DNA of 64,000 nt, taken from the NCBI RefSeq assembly GCF_000350485.1, contig NZ_AORV01000054.1:62001-126000 (forward strand), read 5' to 3'. Under the pieces are notes generated by a model, which worked only from the letters and a program-made list of their open reading frames with translations, was not told the DNA's origin and made no database searches. The translations under genes were made by a program, and so were the position numbers. The stretch comes from Ruminiclostridium cellobioparum subsp. termitidis CT1112 (lineage in GTDB: Bacteria; Bacillota; Clostridia; Acetivibrionales; DSM-1351). Shown piece by piece: positions 8,081 through 17,763 of this stretch. How positions within the stretch are numbered: position 1 is the first letter of the stretch; each line of letters opens with the position of its first letter.

Positions 8081-9873
8081 TGAATTTTCCTTTTAAAAGG
8101 CTGTACCAAAAATATATGAACCGTTCCATGCGGACCAAACTCATGCTGTCCTTTTCCGCCCTGATCTTCATTTCGATAATGACGGTCCTTGTGGTAGTGT
8201 ACTCCTATGTATCAAGAGATTACAAGCAGCAGATACAGTATTCAGCCGATAAATCCTTTTCCCAGGCATATGATTTCATTGATAAAAAAATAGAGTCCCT
8301 TCTGTATACCGCCGATGTGGTTTATTCCAATGAAGCAGTCCAGTCAATATTGAGCAAGGACCTTTACAGCTACAGATATGATTATCAGCAGCAGCACCTG
8401 GATATGCTGGCACTGGAAAAGCTTTTAAACTCCCTCAGTTATTCCAAGGATGCCTATCTTGCGAGCTTATATGTCGACGACAGTCTTATGTATTCCAGGC
8501 AGAATCTGTTCTTTTTCTCAAACCAACTTCTGGAACAAAATGAAGAATATAAAAAATGGTTTAATTCCAACGAAATGCGGATCTGGCTTCCGCCCGAGAA
8601 AATCAGGCTGCCTGATCAGCAGTCACCTGTCATACTTATAAGCCTGTTGAGAAAAATAAACAGCATATACGGAGGGAATAACACTATCGGAGTCGAGCGG
8701 ATCAGCATGAAAGCCGACGGCATCAATGAAATTATTCAAAAGGCCAATATTACCCAAAACGGTGTAGTGTATATCCAAAATTCAAATAATCAGATGATAA
8801 ACACCTTGAGGGAAAATGCCTTTGAAAAACTTGATCTGGCCCACGATCAGCTGCCCGACAGGGAAATGAAATGGGAAAAGCTCACAAGAAACGGAAAATC
8901 CTTTTTGGTAAATTCCCGCCGCTTTCATGACTCTGATTGGACCATGATAGCTATAATCCCCTTTTCGGAAATATTATCCCTGAGCAACAGGCTGGGAGTT
9001 ATTATAATGCTCCTGCTGCTGGTCAGCATAGCCGTCACCTGCAGTGTCGCATATCTATTCGCCCGTTCCATGACAAAAGGACTGAGCATTCTCTCCAGGC
9101 AGATGGAAAGTGTGCAAAATGGTATCCTTGATAATACAATAACCACTAAAAAAAGGGATGAAATCGGCAAGCTTATAAACAGCTTTAATTACCTGGTGAA
9201 CCGGATAAAACAGCATTCAAAGGAGCAGTATGAAAGCGGTAAGGCAATTAAAACCGCCGAACTCAAAGCCTTGCAGGCACAGATCAATCCGCACTTTCTG
9301 TATAATACCCTGGACCTTATAAACTGGAGAGCCCTTAATTACAATGCTCCCCAAATAGCGGAGATTTCAACGGCACTGGCAAAATTCTATAAAATAAGTC
9401 TCAATAAGGGCAGGGATATTTTAAGCATTGGGGAAGAAGCAGCCCATGTTTCAGCATATGTTAAAATACAGAATTTCAAATATGACGGAGCTATAAATCT
9501 TACAATTCAAATACCTGATGAAATAAAGTCATATTCAATCATCAAGACTGTGCTCCAGCCTATTGTGGAAAATTCCATAATGCACGGTATCATGCCCAAC
9601 AGGGATGGACGTCCGAAAGAAATAGAAATAAGTGCAGTCCGGCAGGCTGAGGATATAGTCATATATGTGAGGGATAATGGCGTTGGAATGTCCCGGGAAC
9701 AGCTTGCTGTTATTCTGGAAGAAAAATCAGGTACTTCCATATCGGGCTATGGGGTATGGAATATTCATTCCCGGCTGCAGCTGTGTTACGGACCTGACTA
9801 CGGACTTCATTATGAAAGTGCTCCCGGTGAGGGAACGACAGCAGCTGTAAAAATACCGGCGGCACCATTGTGA
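8077..9873 (+). CDS. YesM-type membrane sensor histidine kinase
   Basis: A 598-residue kinase. A transmembrane helix (about 22-45) and a second near 305-328 flank a ~260-residue extracellular, Cache-like sensor region. HAMP follows, then the His_kinase signature AQINPHFLYNTLD with His406, and an HATPase domain with DNGVGMS and a C-terminal GYGVWNIHSRL box. The start overlaps the regulator stop by 4 nt, implying translational coupling; GGGAGAAAGG is the ribosome-binding site. It presumably senses an extracellular oligosaccharide or the loaded binding protein and phosphorylates the adjacent regulator; the signal itself is unknown. Confidence 0.88.
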   Translation: MMNFPFKRLYQKYMNRSMRTKLMLSFSALIFISIMTVLVVVYSYVSRDYKQQIQYSADKSFSQAYDFIDKKIESLLYTADVVYSNEAVQSILSKDLYSYRYDYQQQHLDMLALEKLLNSLSYSKDAYLASLYVDDSLMYSRQNLFFFSNQLLEQNEEYKKWFNSNEMRIWLPPEKIRLPDQQSPVILISLLRKINSIYGGNNTIGVERISMKADGINEIIQKANITQNGVVYIQNSNNQMINTLRENAFEKLDLAHDQLPDREMKWEKLTRNGKSFLVNSRRFHDSDWTMIAIIPFSEILSLSNRLGVIIMLLLLVSIAVTCSVAYLFARSMTKGLSILSRQMESVQNGILDNTITTKKRDEIGKLINSFNYLVNRIKQHSKEQYESGKAIKTAELKALQAQINPHFLYNTLDLINWRALNYNAPQIAEISTALAKFYKISLNKGRDILSIGEEAAHVSAYVKIQNFKYDGAINLTIQIPDEIKSYSIIKTVLQPIVENSIMHGIMPNRDGRPKEIEISAVRQAEDIVIYVRDNGVGMSREQLAVILEEKSGTSISGYGVWNIHSRLQLCYGPDYGLHYESAPGEGTTAAVKIPAAPL

Positions 9874-9925
9874 CCCGTCCGGCAGGGAGCGTATTTTAAC
9901 TTCCGGATACCGCATAAATGCATAT

Positions 9926-10513
9926 TTATGTGGTGAAGGTTTTATAAAACTGATAAAATCTTTGGGCATTCCCGGGCTGATTCATTCCCCTATAGGAATT
10001 GCTGATCAGCAGATATATCTCAGGATTGTTCAATTCTATTGACAGCGCGGTTTTCAATACCTCAAGCGCTTTATGGTACTGGTTCTGTTCCAGAAATCCC
10101 CTGGCATCACTTATCAAATCCGCCGGCTGGGCTGCTGCTTTTTCAATATTTACAGTTTTTAGGCCAAATTCTTTCAGTACACTTCTGATCTTTTCTGCCG
10201 AAAAGGGCTTCTGAATATATGCCACCGCTCCCAGGTTTGTGCAATCCACCGCATTTTTTACGGTGGCATACGCCGTTATTATTATCACCGGAGTCCTGAT
10301 ACCCGCTTCCCTTATTCTCTTGAGCACTTCGGTACCGCGTATTTCAGGAAGCTTGATATCCAAAAAGGCCAGGTCAAAAGTATTGTTTCCGAACAGCTCA
10401 AGAGCCTGCTTTCCGTCACTTGCGGTCATTACCTCATAACCCTCCAGTTCCAGACACTTTGTCAAAATCATCCTGATATTTTTTGTGTCATCTACAACCA
10501 GTACTTTCTTCAT
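9926..10513 (-). CDS. Stand-alone response regulator with TPR-like C-terminus
   Basis: 195 residues. Positions 1-120 are a receiver domain: VVDD near the N-terminus, Asp52 in FLDIKLPEI, ITAYAT, and the conserved Lys in QKPF. Residues ~130-195 look like one or two TPR-type helix pairs (FLEQNQYHKALEVLKTALSIELNNPEIYLLISNSYRGM). No DNA-binding or catalytic output domain is visible, so output is probably protein-protein. Its ATG overlaps the stop of the upstream kinase by 4 nt (ATGA), so the two are a coupled pair. The gene ends convergent to the YesM-type kinase gene; a 10-bp hairpin (9910-9933) overlaps its 3' end but lacks a U-run. Confidence 0.8.
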   Translation of the reverse strand: MKKVLVVDDTKNIRMILTKCLELEGYEVMTASDGKQALELFGNNTFDLAFLDIKLPEIRGTEVLKRIREAGIRTPVIIITAYATVKNAVDCTNLGAVAYIQKPFSAEKIRSVLKEFGLKTVNIEKAAAQPADLISDARGFLEQNQYHKALEVLKTALSIELNNPEIYLLISNSYRGMNQPGNAQRFYQFYKTFTT

Positions 10514-12357
10514 CTGTTTTGTTCCTTTCCTGCAATATCAAGTGTAAAAATGAAGCTGCTGCCCACATCAAGTTCACTTTCACACCATATCTCCCCATTG
10601 TGCGCCTCTATAATTTCTTTAACGACAGCCAGTCCCAGGCCTGTACCTCTGGCTTCAAAATCTCCGTCCCTGACCTGCACGAACTTTTCAAATATTTTAT
10701 CTGTGAATTCCTCCGGGATACCGCGTCCTGAATCCTTAACCGTTATATAAACCATATCTCCCTTTTCCTCTGCATTTACCACTATCTCGTCACCTACTTC
10801 GGTGTACTTTAATGCGTTGGAAATCAGGTTGTTAAGAACCCATGTGATTTTTTCAAAATCGGCAATGACATGGGGAATGTCATCCTCACAGCTAAAATAC
10901 AGATTTTTTTCCTGCTGCTGGGCCAACTGATAAAATGGCTTGACAGCACATTCAATAATATCGTCAATGGCATATTCCCCAAATTTGAATACGGCTTTCC
11001 CCGACTCTATCCTGGTCAGTTCCAGCAAATCATTTACCAGTTTGGATAATCTCTCACTGTCTTCACGGATGGCCTGTATAAATTGTCTCTGGTCATCATT
11101 GAGTCGCCCCATGCCCTCTTCCTGCAAAACATCAGTGCCCATTATGATAGAGGTTAACGGAGTTTTGAACTCATGTGATATGGTGGCAATAAAATCTGTG
11201 CGGATTTTTTCAACTTCCTTTAACTGGGTGACATTCTGAAACAGTACGATCATCCCTGAAAGATTTGCATTGCTGTCCTTGACTGTTGTAACTATGACAT
11301 TGAAATAGTAATTACCGCTGTTTCCGGAGATATAGAAAATCTTTCGCTGAGTTTCATCCCCTGACTTGAAAGTGCCGGATATAAAGTCAAATACCTCACC
11401 ATTTCTGATTCCCTCCAGAAAATGCCTGTTTAGAAAAACATCCTCGGCAACATTGAATATTCTTTCAAAGGCATTGTTGACCAATATGATCCTGTAATCG
11501 GTATCCAGAACTATCAACGGATCAGATATGCTTTTGACAATTGCCAGGGACTTGTTCTTTTCGATAAGTAACTGTCCCAGCGTACTTTGCTCATATTGCT
11601 GCAGCCTCCGGGTCATATTGTTGAATTCGACTGAAAGCTCTCCGATTTCATCCCTTGTCCGGATATCAGCCTGTTTGTTCAGATCTCCGGCTTTGATCAG
11701 CTTCATTGTCTGTGTCAGTGAGGTTATGGGCTGCAGGAATCTGTTTGTAAAAAATCTTGAAATGGCATAGCCCCCCACTATTGCGAATAAAGAAATTCCC
11801 AATACCAGATACATGGACTTTTTAGCATTCTCGGTGGCCAGATCCTTACTTTCAAACATGGCTTTTTCGTTAATGAGACTTAATTTCCTTAAATCCTCCT
11901 TGGTATTAGTAAATTCCGGCGTCATTTTTGAGTTGTAAAACTCATTGGCCGCTTCTACACCCGACCGGCTGCGGATTTCCTGCAAATCCAGGAATAGGTT
12001 TACATAGTTTGTATACGAGCTCTTAAGTGACTGGACAAGATCTCTTTCACCCTTTTCTGTTACGTTATTGACATCCACCTCGTACCATTTTAAAAACTCT
12101 TCGTTGTTAGCCGTGAAAAGCTCCCTGCCTTTTTTTACGTCCACATTTATATATGTCAAAGCGGCACTGTCCTGGCGTTCAATTGCTTCAGCCATTTTGG
12201 ATGCGGCATTGATGCTCCTGTAGTTTGCTATCATCAAGCCGTCGATAGCCCCGCTCAAATTGAACAGATTTACCGAAGCAGTGATACCGACTACGGCAAT
12301 TAATAAAACCAGGCTTAAAAACAATACAGAAATTTTGCCCTTTAATGTCTTAATCAT
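10510..12357 (-). CDS. Membrane sensor histidine kinase (sensor-HAMP-PAS-HisKA-HATPase)
   Basis: A 615-residue kinase. TM helix 1 (about 9-30) is followed by a ~150-residue four-helix-bundle-like extracellular region, TM2 (about 180-200), HAMP, a PAS domain (LIVLDTDYRIILVNNAFERIF...), HisKA with the phospho-accepting His in TISHEFKTPLTSI, and HATPase with GTGLGLAVV. I start at the ATG at 12357, where GGAGG precedes by 6 nt; the open frame continues 108 nt further upstream without a good start. It is coupled to the receiver-only regulator and divergent from kdp. It could take over potassium signalling from the kinase-less KdpD nearby, but nothing in the sequence proves that. Confidence 0.82.
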   Translation of the reverse strand: MIKTLKGKISVLFLSLVLLIAVVGITASVNLFNLSGAIDGLMIANYRSINAASKMAEAIERQDSAALTYINVDVKKGRELFTANNEEFLKWYEVDVNNVTEKGERDLVQSLKSSYTNYVNLFLDLQEIRSRSGVEAANEFYNSKMTPEFTNTKEDLRKLSLINEKAMFESKDLATENAKKSMYLVLGISLFAIVGGYAISRFFTNRFLQPITSLTQTMKLIKAGDLNKQADIRTRDEIGELSVEFNNMTRRLQQYEQSTLGQLLIEKNKSLAIVKSISDPLIVLDTDYRIILVNNAFERIFNVAEDVFLNRHFLEGIRNGEVFDFISGTFKSGDETQRKIFYISGNSGNYYFNVIVTTVKDSNANLSGMIVLFQNVTQLKEVEKIRTDFIATISHEFKTPLTSIIMGTDVLQEEGMGRLNDDQRQFIQAIREDSERLSKLVNDLLELTRIESGKAVFKFGEYAIDDIIECAVKPFYQLAQQQEKNLYFSCEDDIPHVIADFEKITWVLNNLISNALKYTEVGDEIVVNAEEKGDMVYITVKDSGRGIPEEFTDKIFEKFVQVRDGDFEARGTGLGLAVVKEIIEAHNGEIWCESELDVGSSFIFTLDIAGKEQNR

Positions 12358-12707
12358 TTCAACCTCCATGTCCCCATATGACAACTTTTCAGAGCCAGGT
12401 TCCCAGCTGTTCATAAATAAATTCCTGACTTTAGTATATGATTGGAGGTATTTTTTATCAAGCAACCATACTATCGCATTTCGGAAAGAAAAAGGGATAT
12501 CGCTATGAGTAAAGGTGATAAATTTGAATGAATGCTTTTTACGGTATGGGCAAAAGGAGCTATCAAATTTCCTCAGGCTTTAGTTTGACAGGCAAGGGGA
12601 TTTATAATCTAAACTGTGAATCGGGTTTGTGCAATTGCACTGTCACAAAATAGCTAATGCAAAATAACTAATGCAAAGGAATGTATTTTTTAATCGGGAG
12701 GCTAAAC
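12358..12707. other. Divergent intergenic region between histidine kinase and kdp operon
   Basis: No gene is seen in these 350 nt. A TTGACA (12585-12590) and a TATAAT (12603-12608) are present but only 12 nt apart, so they are not one canonical promoter. A direct repeat of AATAACTAATGCAAA-like sequence lies at about 12650-12678. I saw no recognisable ydaO/c-di-AMP riboswitch core. Confidence 0.4.
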
Positions 12708-12797
12708 ATGTTTGATTTTATTATTCTGATGACTATATTAATATGCTTCGGATCAGCAATCTTATTCCTGAGCTGGTGCGGCAGACAGATTGAATAA
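12708..12797 (+). CDS. 29-residue single-pass micropeptide at the head of the kdp operon
   Basis: The ORF starts MFDFIILMTILICFGSAI and ends SWCGRQIE. It is one hydrophobic helix followed by a short polar tail with a Cys-x-Arg. GGGAGG lies 6 nt upstream, so translation is credible although it is far below normal gene-finder limits. It precedes kdpF by 23 nt. From memory, short single-pass peptides with a GC/CxR-type tail occur before kdpF in other bacteria and are often mis-annotated. A role as a Kdp-associated subunit or assembly factor is inference. Confidence 0.6.
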   Translation: MFDFIILMTILICFGSAILFLSWCGRQIE

Positions 12798-12820
12798 TTA
12801 TAGTAATAGGGGGTTTTAGC

Positions 12821-12898
12821 ATGGCCATTTTAATCGGCATTGTTGTTTTATTGTTTATATATCTGGGTTACGTATTGATCCACCCGGAAAAATTTTAG
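12821..12898 (+). CDS. kdpF: KdpF, small stabilising subunit of the K+-transporting ATPase
   Basis: 25 residues: a single transmembrane helix ending in the characteristic YVLIHPEKF, where the PEKF-type tail is the KdpF hallmark. GGGGG lies 7 nt upstream of the ATG. It lies 17 nt before kdpA. KdpF associates with KdpA and stabilises the KdpFABC complex in the cytoplasmic membrane. Confidence 0.85.
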   Translation: MAILIGIVVLLFIYLGYVLIHPEKF

Positions 12899-12915
12899 TT
12901 GGGGGTAATATTCAA

Positions 12916-14595
12916 ATGGGCATTATTCAAATAATTATAACTCTTGCTCTTTTGGCAGTTCTTGTTATACCAGCGGGCAAATATATATTTAACGTAATAA
13001 CGGGTGGAAAATCATTTATAGACCCTGTTTTTGACAGGGTGGACAGTCTGATATACAAAGTAACCGGTGTAAAGCGGTCTGAAATGGGTTGGAAACAATA
13101 TGCCATTTCACTGCTGGTGACCAATCTTGTTATGACATTGCTTGTTTATCTGATTTTCAGGCTGCAGGGCCATTTGGGTTTTAACCCCAACAAAAACGGA
13201 AGTATGGAACCGTTCCTTGCATTTAACACCGCAATAAGCTTTATAACCAATACAAATCTGCAGCATTACAGCGGTGAATGGGGATTGTCCCATTTATCCC
13301 AGCTGGCTGCCATCACTTTCCTGATGTTTACCTCGGCAGCTTCCGGCTTTGCTGCCGCAGCAGCATTTATGCGCGGACTGGCCGGAAAAACAAAAAACGC
13401 CGGCAACTTTTTTGTTGACCTTATACGGATAACGACCAGAATACTGCTCCCCATATCAATGGTTATTACATTGCTTCTGGTGTGGCAGGGCGTGCCGCAG
13501 ACACTTTCCGGCAATCAGACCGTAACCACTATCGAAGGGACTCTGCAGGACATTCCGTTGGGGCCAGTGGCCGTTCTGGAGTCCATAAAGCATCTGGGCA
13601 CCAACGGAGGCGGATTTTTCGGGGCAAACTCCTCCCATCCGTTTGAAAATCCCACCCCGCTTGCAAACCTGGTTGAAATTCTGTCCATGATGCTGCTGCC
13701 GGCATCTTTGGTCTATACCTTCGGCCTGATGCTGAAAAATAAAAAACAGAGCCGGGTCATTTTTGCCGCTATGGCCATTCTTTTTCTGACAGCCCTTCCG
13801 GTATGCTACTTGGCCGAACAGGCAGGAAATCCTGCATTGTCCGCTGCCGGCCTTAATCAGGCCATGGGTAACCTGGAAGGTAAGGAAGTGCGTTTCGGGA
13901 TTGCTCAATCTGCGCTTTTTACCACAGTCACAACAGCATTTACTACCGGTGCCGTAAATAATATGCATGATTCCCTGACTCCTTTAGGCGGGCTGGCGGC
14001 TTTGGGACAGATGATGCTGAACGTAGTGTTCGGAGGCAAGGGCGTGGGATTTATGAACATGATAATGTACGCCATATTGGCCGTCTTCCTGTGCGGGCTG
14101 ATGGTAGGCCGCACTCCTGAATTTCTGGGAAAGAAAATCGAAGGTAAAGAGATGAAGTTAATAGCGCTGGCTATTCTGGTGCATCCGTTCATTATCCTGA
14201 TCCCATCTGCAATAGCCCTGGTCACCGGGCCGGGACTTGCCGGAATTACAAATCCGGGTTTTCATGGACTCTCTCAAGTTCTTTATGAATTTACCTCAGC
14301 GGCGGCCAACAACGGTTCCGGCTTTGAAGGCCTTGCTGATAATAGTCTGTTCTGGAATTTTTCCACCGGGCTTGTAATGTTTTTTGGAAGGTATATATCA
14401 ATGATTGCCCTATTGGCCGTGTCAGGGTCGCTGGCAGCCAAACGGGAGGTACCCGTGGGAATAGGAACCTTCAAAACAGATAACAAGCTGTTTACTTTTA
14501 TACTGATTGCAGTAGTGCTGATAGTGGGAGCTTTAACTTTTTTCCCTGCAATTTCACTGGGGCCGGTTGCAGAACACTTAACACTTGGGAAATAG
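12916..14595 (+). CDS. kdpA: KdpA, potassium-binding/translocating subunit
   Basis: 559 residues, near the usual ~557, with about ten transmembrane helices. The four selectivity-filter-type loops typical of KdpA are visible, including NTAISFITNTNLQHYSGE, GTNGGGFFGANSSHP, FTTGAVNN and AAANNGSGFEG. KdpA is the channel-like subunit that selects potassium and passes it to KdpB. The G-rich site GGGGG lies 11 nt upstream. It is followed by kdpB with a 12-nt gap. Confidence 0.97.
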   Translation: MGIIQIIITLALLAVLVIPAGKYIFNVITGGKSFIDPVFDRVDSLIYKVTGVKRSEMGWKQYAISLLVTNLVMTLLVYLIFRLQGHLGFNPNKNGSMEPFLAFNTAISFITNTNLQHYSGEWGLSHLSQLAAITFLMFTSAASGFAAAAAFMRGLAGKTKNAGNFFVDLIRITTRILLPISMVITLLLVWQGVPQTLSGNQTVTTIEGTLQDIPLGPVAVLESIKHLGTNGGGFFGANSSHPFENPTPLANLVEILSMMLLPASLVYTFGLMLKNKKQSRVIFAAMAILFLTALPVCYLAEQAGNPALSAAGLNQAMGNLEGKEVRFGIAQSALFTTVTTAFTTGAVNNMHDSLTPLGGLAALGQMMLNVVFGGKGVGFMNMIMYAILAVFLCGLMVGRTPEFLGKKIEGKEMKLIALAILVHPFIILIPSAIALVTGPGLAGITNPGFHGLSQVLYEFTSAAANNGSGFEGLADNSLFWNFSTGLVMFFGRYISMIALLAVSGSLAAKREVPVGIGTFKTDNKLFTFILIAVVLIVGALTFFPAISLGPVAEHLTLGK

Positions 14596-14607
14596 GGGGA
14601 TGACATT

Positions 14608-16671
14608 ATGGATAAAAATGTAAGACAATCAAAAAAAAGCTGGATGACTAAAGAGATATTGACAAATGCAATCAGGGATTCATTTAAAAAACTAAATCCG
14701 AAGGAGATGATTAAAAATCCCGTAATGTTTGTGGTTGAAGTGGGATTTATCATTACCCTGGTTTTAACCGTTTTCCCGGATTTGCTTGAAAAAAACGGCA
14801 ATGCCTTATACAACGGTATTGTATCGGCAATACTCCTGGTTACCATTCTTTTTGCCAACTTTGCCGAAGCAGTTGCGGAAGGCAGAGGAAAAGCCCAGGC
14901 CGAGAGCATGAAGAAAACCAAAAAAGACACTCCCGCAAAGCTTCTGGACAAAAACGGAAACGTTAAAATTCTGAATTCAAACGAAATCAAAAAGGGAGAT
15001 ATTGTTTTATGTGAAACCGGTGACATAATCCCCAATGACGGAGAGGTTATAGAAGGCCTGGCCTTTGTGGACGAATCAGCCATCACCGGTGAATCGGCTC
15101 CTGTAATCAAAGAAGCAGGGGGTGACTTCAGTTCGGTAACCGGTGGCACCAGGATAAAAAGCGACCGGCTGAAGATCAGGATTACTGCCACACCGGGCCA
15201 ATCCTTCCTGGATAGGATGATAAGCTTGGTAGAAGGCGCTTCCAGACATAAAACCCCCAATGAAACAGCTCTTACAACCGTTCTTGTAAGTCTTACCATG
15301 ATTTTTCTCATAGTAGTTGCTGCACTGTACCCCATGGCAGATTATACAGGTGTCAGGATTTCGGTATCTACCCTGATTGCCCTATTGGTCTGCCTCATAC
15401 CCACAACAATAGGCGGATTGTTGTCAGCCATAGGTATTGCAGGTATGGACAGGGTCACACGCTTTAATGTGATCGCAATGTCTGGAAAAGCGGTGGAAGC
15501 CTGTGGGGACGTTGATACCATGATACTGGATAAGACAGGGACTATTACTTTCGGAAACAGGCTGGCAGCCGAATTTATTCCTGTGGGCAGAGCCACCCGG
15601 GAAACCATTGCCCGGTTTGCCCTGATAGCCTCATTAAAGGATGAGACCCCTGAAGGACGTTCGGTGATTGAACTGGCAGCCAGACAGGGAATCAATATCG
15701 ATAAGTCAGAGTATGATAAGGCTGAAAATGTGGAATTCACCAGCCAGACCCGCATGAGCGGCTTGAACCTTCCCAGTGGTGCCCAGGTGAGAAAAGGTGC
15801 CTCCGACACCATTCAGAACCATGTTACCGGTTTGGGCGGAGTGATCCCTAAGGATTTGCAGTCAAGTGTCGATAAGGTATCCAGGCTTGGGGGGACCCCT
15901 CTGGTTGTATGTATCGACAGGGAAATTATGGGTGTCATCTATTTGAAGGATACTGTCAAGCCCGGACTGGTTCAGAGATTTGAGCGCCTGCGTCAAATAG
16001 GGATTAAAACCATTATGTGCACCGGAGATAATCCGTTGACAGCCCAAACCATCGCAAAAGAAGCAGGTGTTGATGATTTTATCGCCGAATGCAAGCCCGA
16101 GGACAAAATAGATGTAATCAAGCGTGAACAGGCTGAAGGCCGGCTTGTAGCCATGACCGGCGACGGAACAAATGATGCTCCCGCCCTGGCGCAGGCCGAC
16201 GTGGGGCTTGCCATGAACAGCGGTACAACTGCGGCCAAGGAAGCTGCCAATATGGTGGATCTGGATTCCGACCCTACAAAAATAATCGAGGTTGTTGAAA
16301 TCGGAAAGCAGCTTTTAATCACAAGAGGTTCGCTGACCACTTTCAGTATAGCAAATGATGTCGCAAAGTATTTTGCCATTATTCCGGCAATGTTTACAAT
16401 AGCCGTTCCGCAAATGAATGTGCTTAACGTAATGGGGCTTTCAACTCCGCAAAGTGCCATTCTCTCGGCGCTTATCTTCAACGCAGCCATTATCCCGGCC
16501 CTGATACCCATAGCTATGAGAGGTGTAAAATACAAACCCATGAGCGCCCAAGCCATGCTGGCCAAGAATATGCTGATTTATGGGCTGGGCGGAATGATAG
16601 TTCCCTTTGCGGGCATCAAATTAATAGATATTCTTATAAACCCAATTTTAAAAGCCCTGAATTTGGGTTAA
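14608..16671 (+). CDS. kdpB: KdpB, P-type ATPase subunit of the K+ pump
   Basis: 687 residues, the usual length. It has the actuator motif ITGESAP, the intramembrane CLIPTTIGG segment, the phosphorylation site ILDKTGT with Asp308, the nucleotide-binding KGAS region, and the hinge [21 protein letters not shown] hydrolysis by KdpB drives potassium uptake through KdpA. GGGGGATG precedes the start. It is flanked by kdpA and kdpC with 12- and 14-nt gaps, so it is one operon. Confidence 0.98.
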   Translation: MDKNVRQSKKSWMTKEILTNAIRDSFKKLNPKEMIKNPVMFVVEVGFIITLVLTVFPDLLEKNGNALYNGIVSAILLVTILFANFAEAVAEGRGKAQAESMKKTKKDTPAKLLDKNGNVKILNSNEIKKGDIVLCETGDIIPNDGEVIEGLAFVDESAITGESAPVIKEAGGDFSSVTGGTRIKSDRLKIRITATPGQSFLDRMISLVEGASRHKTPNETALTTVLVSLTMIFLIVVAALYPMADYTGVRISVSTLIALLVCLIPTTIGGLLSAIGIAGMDRVTRFNVIAMSGKAVEACGDVDTMILDKTGTITFGNRLAAEFIPVGRATRETIARFALIASLKDETPEGRSVIELAARQGINIDKSEYDKAENVEFTSQTRMSGLNLPSGAQVRKGASDTIQNHVTGLGGVIPKDLQSSVDKVSRLGGTPLVVCIDREIMGVIYLKDTVKPGLVQRFERLRQIGIKTIMCTGDNPLTAQTIAKEAGVDDFIAECKPEDKIDVIKREQAEGRLVAMTGDGTNDAPALAQADVGLAMNSGTTAAKEAANMVDLDSDPTKIIEVVEIGKQLLITRGSLTTFSIANDVAKYFAIIPAMFTIAVPQMNVLNVMGLSTPQSAILSALIFNAAIIPALIPIAMRGVKYKPMSAQAMLAKNMLIYGLGGMIVPFAGIKLIDILINPILKALNLG

Positions 16672-16685
16672 GGAGGAAATAACTT

Positions 16686-17306
16686 ATGAAAGTATTTTTA
16701 AGAGCAATTACTGTAACAATAGCATTATTTATTCTGTGTGGATTTGCATATCCCCTTGCCATGACCGGAATAAGCCAGTCGCTTTTTCACAAACAAGCCA
16801 ACGGCAGCATTATAGAAAGCAACGGCCGGGCCGTGGGTTCAGAGCTCCTGGGTCAGAACTTTACCGATCCACGGTTCTTTCACGGAAGAATTTCAGCCGT
16901 TAATTATAACACTTACAAGCCGGAAGACAAAGTTCCCGACAAAAACGGCAAGACAGCTTATTCAGGGGCAGCCTCCGGCTCTGCAAACCTTGCACCGTCA
17001 AATCCGGCGCTGGCACAACGCGTTAAGAATGATATGGAAGCATTTTTAAAAGCAAATCCTGATGTTAAGAAAGAGGATATCCCTGCTGATCTTTTAACAA
17101 GTTCCGGCTCGGGACTTGATCCAGATATAAGCCCCGAAGCTGCAAGGATACAAATTCCTGCAATTTCCAAAGCTACAGGGATCGGCAGTGAAGAACTCAA
17201 TAAAATAGTTGAGAAATACACCACCGGCAGAACCCTTGGAATATTCGGTGAACCCCGGGTCAATGTCCTGAAGGTCAATATTGAAATATCAAAAATGCTG
17301 AAATAG
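16686..17306 (+). CDS. kdpC: KdpC, accessory subunit of the K+ pump
   Basis: 206 residues. It has one N-terminal transmembrane helix (about 7-27), then the periplasmic-side KdpC domain with [31 protein letters not shown] and a C-terminal [11 protein letters not shown] block. KdpC raises nucleotide affinity and stabilises the complex. AAGGAGG is the ribosome-binding site. The last kdp structural gene; a small membrane ORF follows 100 nt later. Confidence 0.96.
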   Translation: MKVFLRAITVTIALFILCGFAYPLAMTGISQSLFHKQANGSIIESNGRAVGSELLGQNFTDPRFFHGRISAVNYNTYKPEDKVPDKNGKTAYSGAASGSANLAPSNPALAQRVKNDMEAFLKANPDVKKEDIPADLLTSSGSGLDPDISPEAARIQIPAISKATGIGSEELNKIVEKYTTGRTLGIFGEPRVNVLKVNIEISKMLK

Positions 17307-17406
17307 CCTGTTTTCAGTTAGATAAATGATTGTTTGATTTAAACGATTTAAATGATTGGTTAACCCGGTATTTAGATGCTCGTAAAATAGAAAGAGATGT
17401 GAGGTC

Positions 17407-17547
17407 ATGAAAAACATATTATCAACAGTGGGCTCCTGTTCTATCACCGTAGTAATATTTTATATCATAAAAAAGATCCAGGATTTCCTGCAATCTGAAA
17501 ACGAAGAAGACGGCAATTATAAAATTGACAAGGAAGATGATAAGTAG
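17407..17547 (+). CDS. 46-residue small membrane protein downstream of kdpC
   Basis: A short ORF with an N-terminal hydrophobic helix (ITVVIFYIIKK) and a highly charged Glu/Asp/Lys tail. A GAGG site lies close upstream of the ATG. It keeps kdp orientation and lies 100 nt after kdpC; no homologue is recognised. It may be a membrane peptide co-expressed with Kdp, or a chance ORF. Beyond it, 17548-17763 holds a short perfect hairpin (17678-17693) and no gene. Confidence 0.4.
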   Translation: MKNILSTVGSCSITVVIFYIIKKIQDFLQSENEEDGNYKIDKEDDK

Positions 17548-17763
17548 AATATCTTCTCACTGCCACCTCTTGGGCGTATAAATAATTTTGCCGGTTTGAA
17601 TTTTTCAAGTCCTTCCCGGCAAGGGCAAGTCTGAATTTTGATATTTCAGGATAAATAGCTGCTGTCCCAGAGGGAGGCGGCTTTAAAAAGCCGAGTATCA
17701 CCAAGTATCAATAGTGTGCAAGACGATAAATCCTATATAGCAGAGTGCGGAACGTTAAATCAG

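Noticed and set aside
9910-9933. 10-bp hairpin between the convergent kinase and response-regulator genes
   Set aside because: No U-run on either strand and it overlaps the end of one gene; not called as a terminator.
12585-12608. TTGACA and TATAAT upstream of the kdp operon
   Set aside because: The spacing is only 12 nt; not a usable sigma-A pair as it stands.
12466-12707. Possible ydaO (c-di-AMP) riboswitch before kdp
   Set aside because: No recognisable conserved core or flanking terminator hairpin was seen.
14283-15335. 350-codon open frame on the minus strand across kdpA/kdpB
   Set aside because: It is antisense to well-supported kdpA and kdpB, with a low-complexity Ser/Leu composition and no ribosome-binding site.
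17678-17693. Perfect 7-bp hairpin between kdp and the KdpD-like gene as bidirectional terminator
   Set aside because: Only a 2-nt loop and no U-run on either side.
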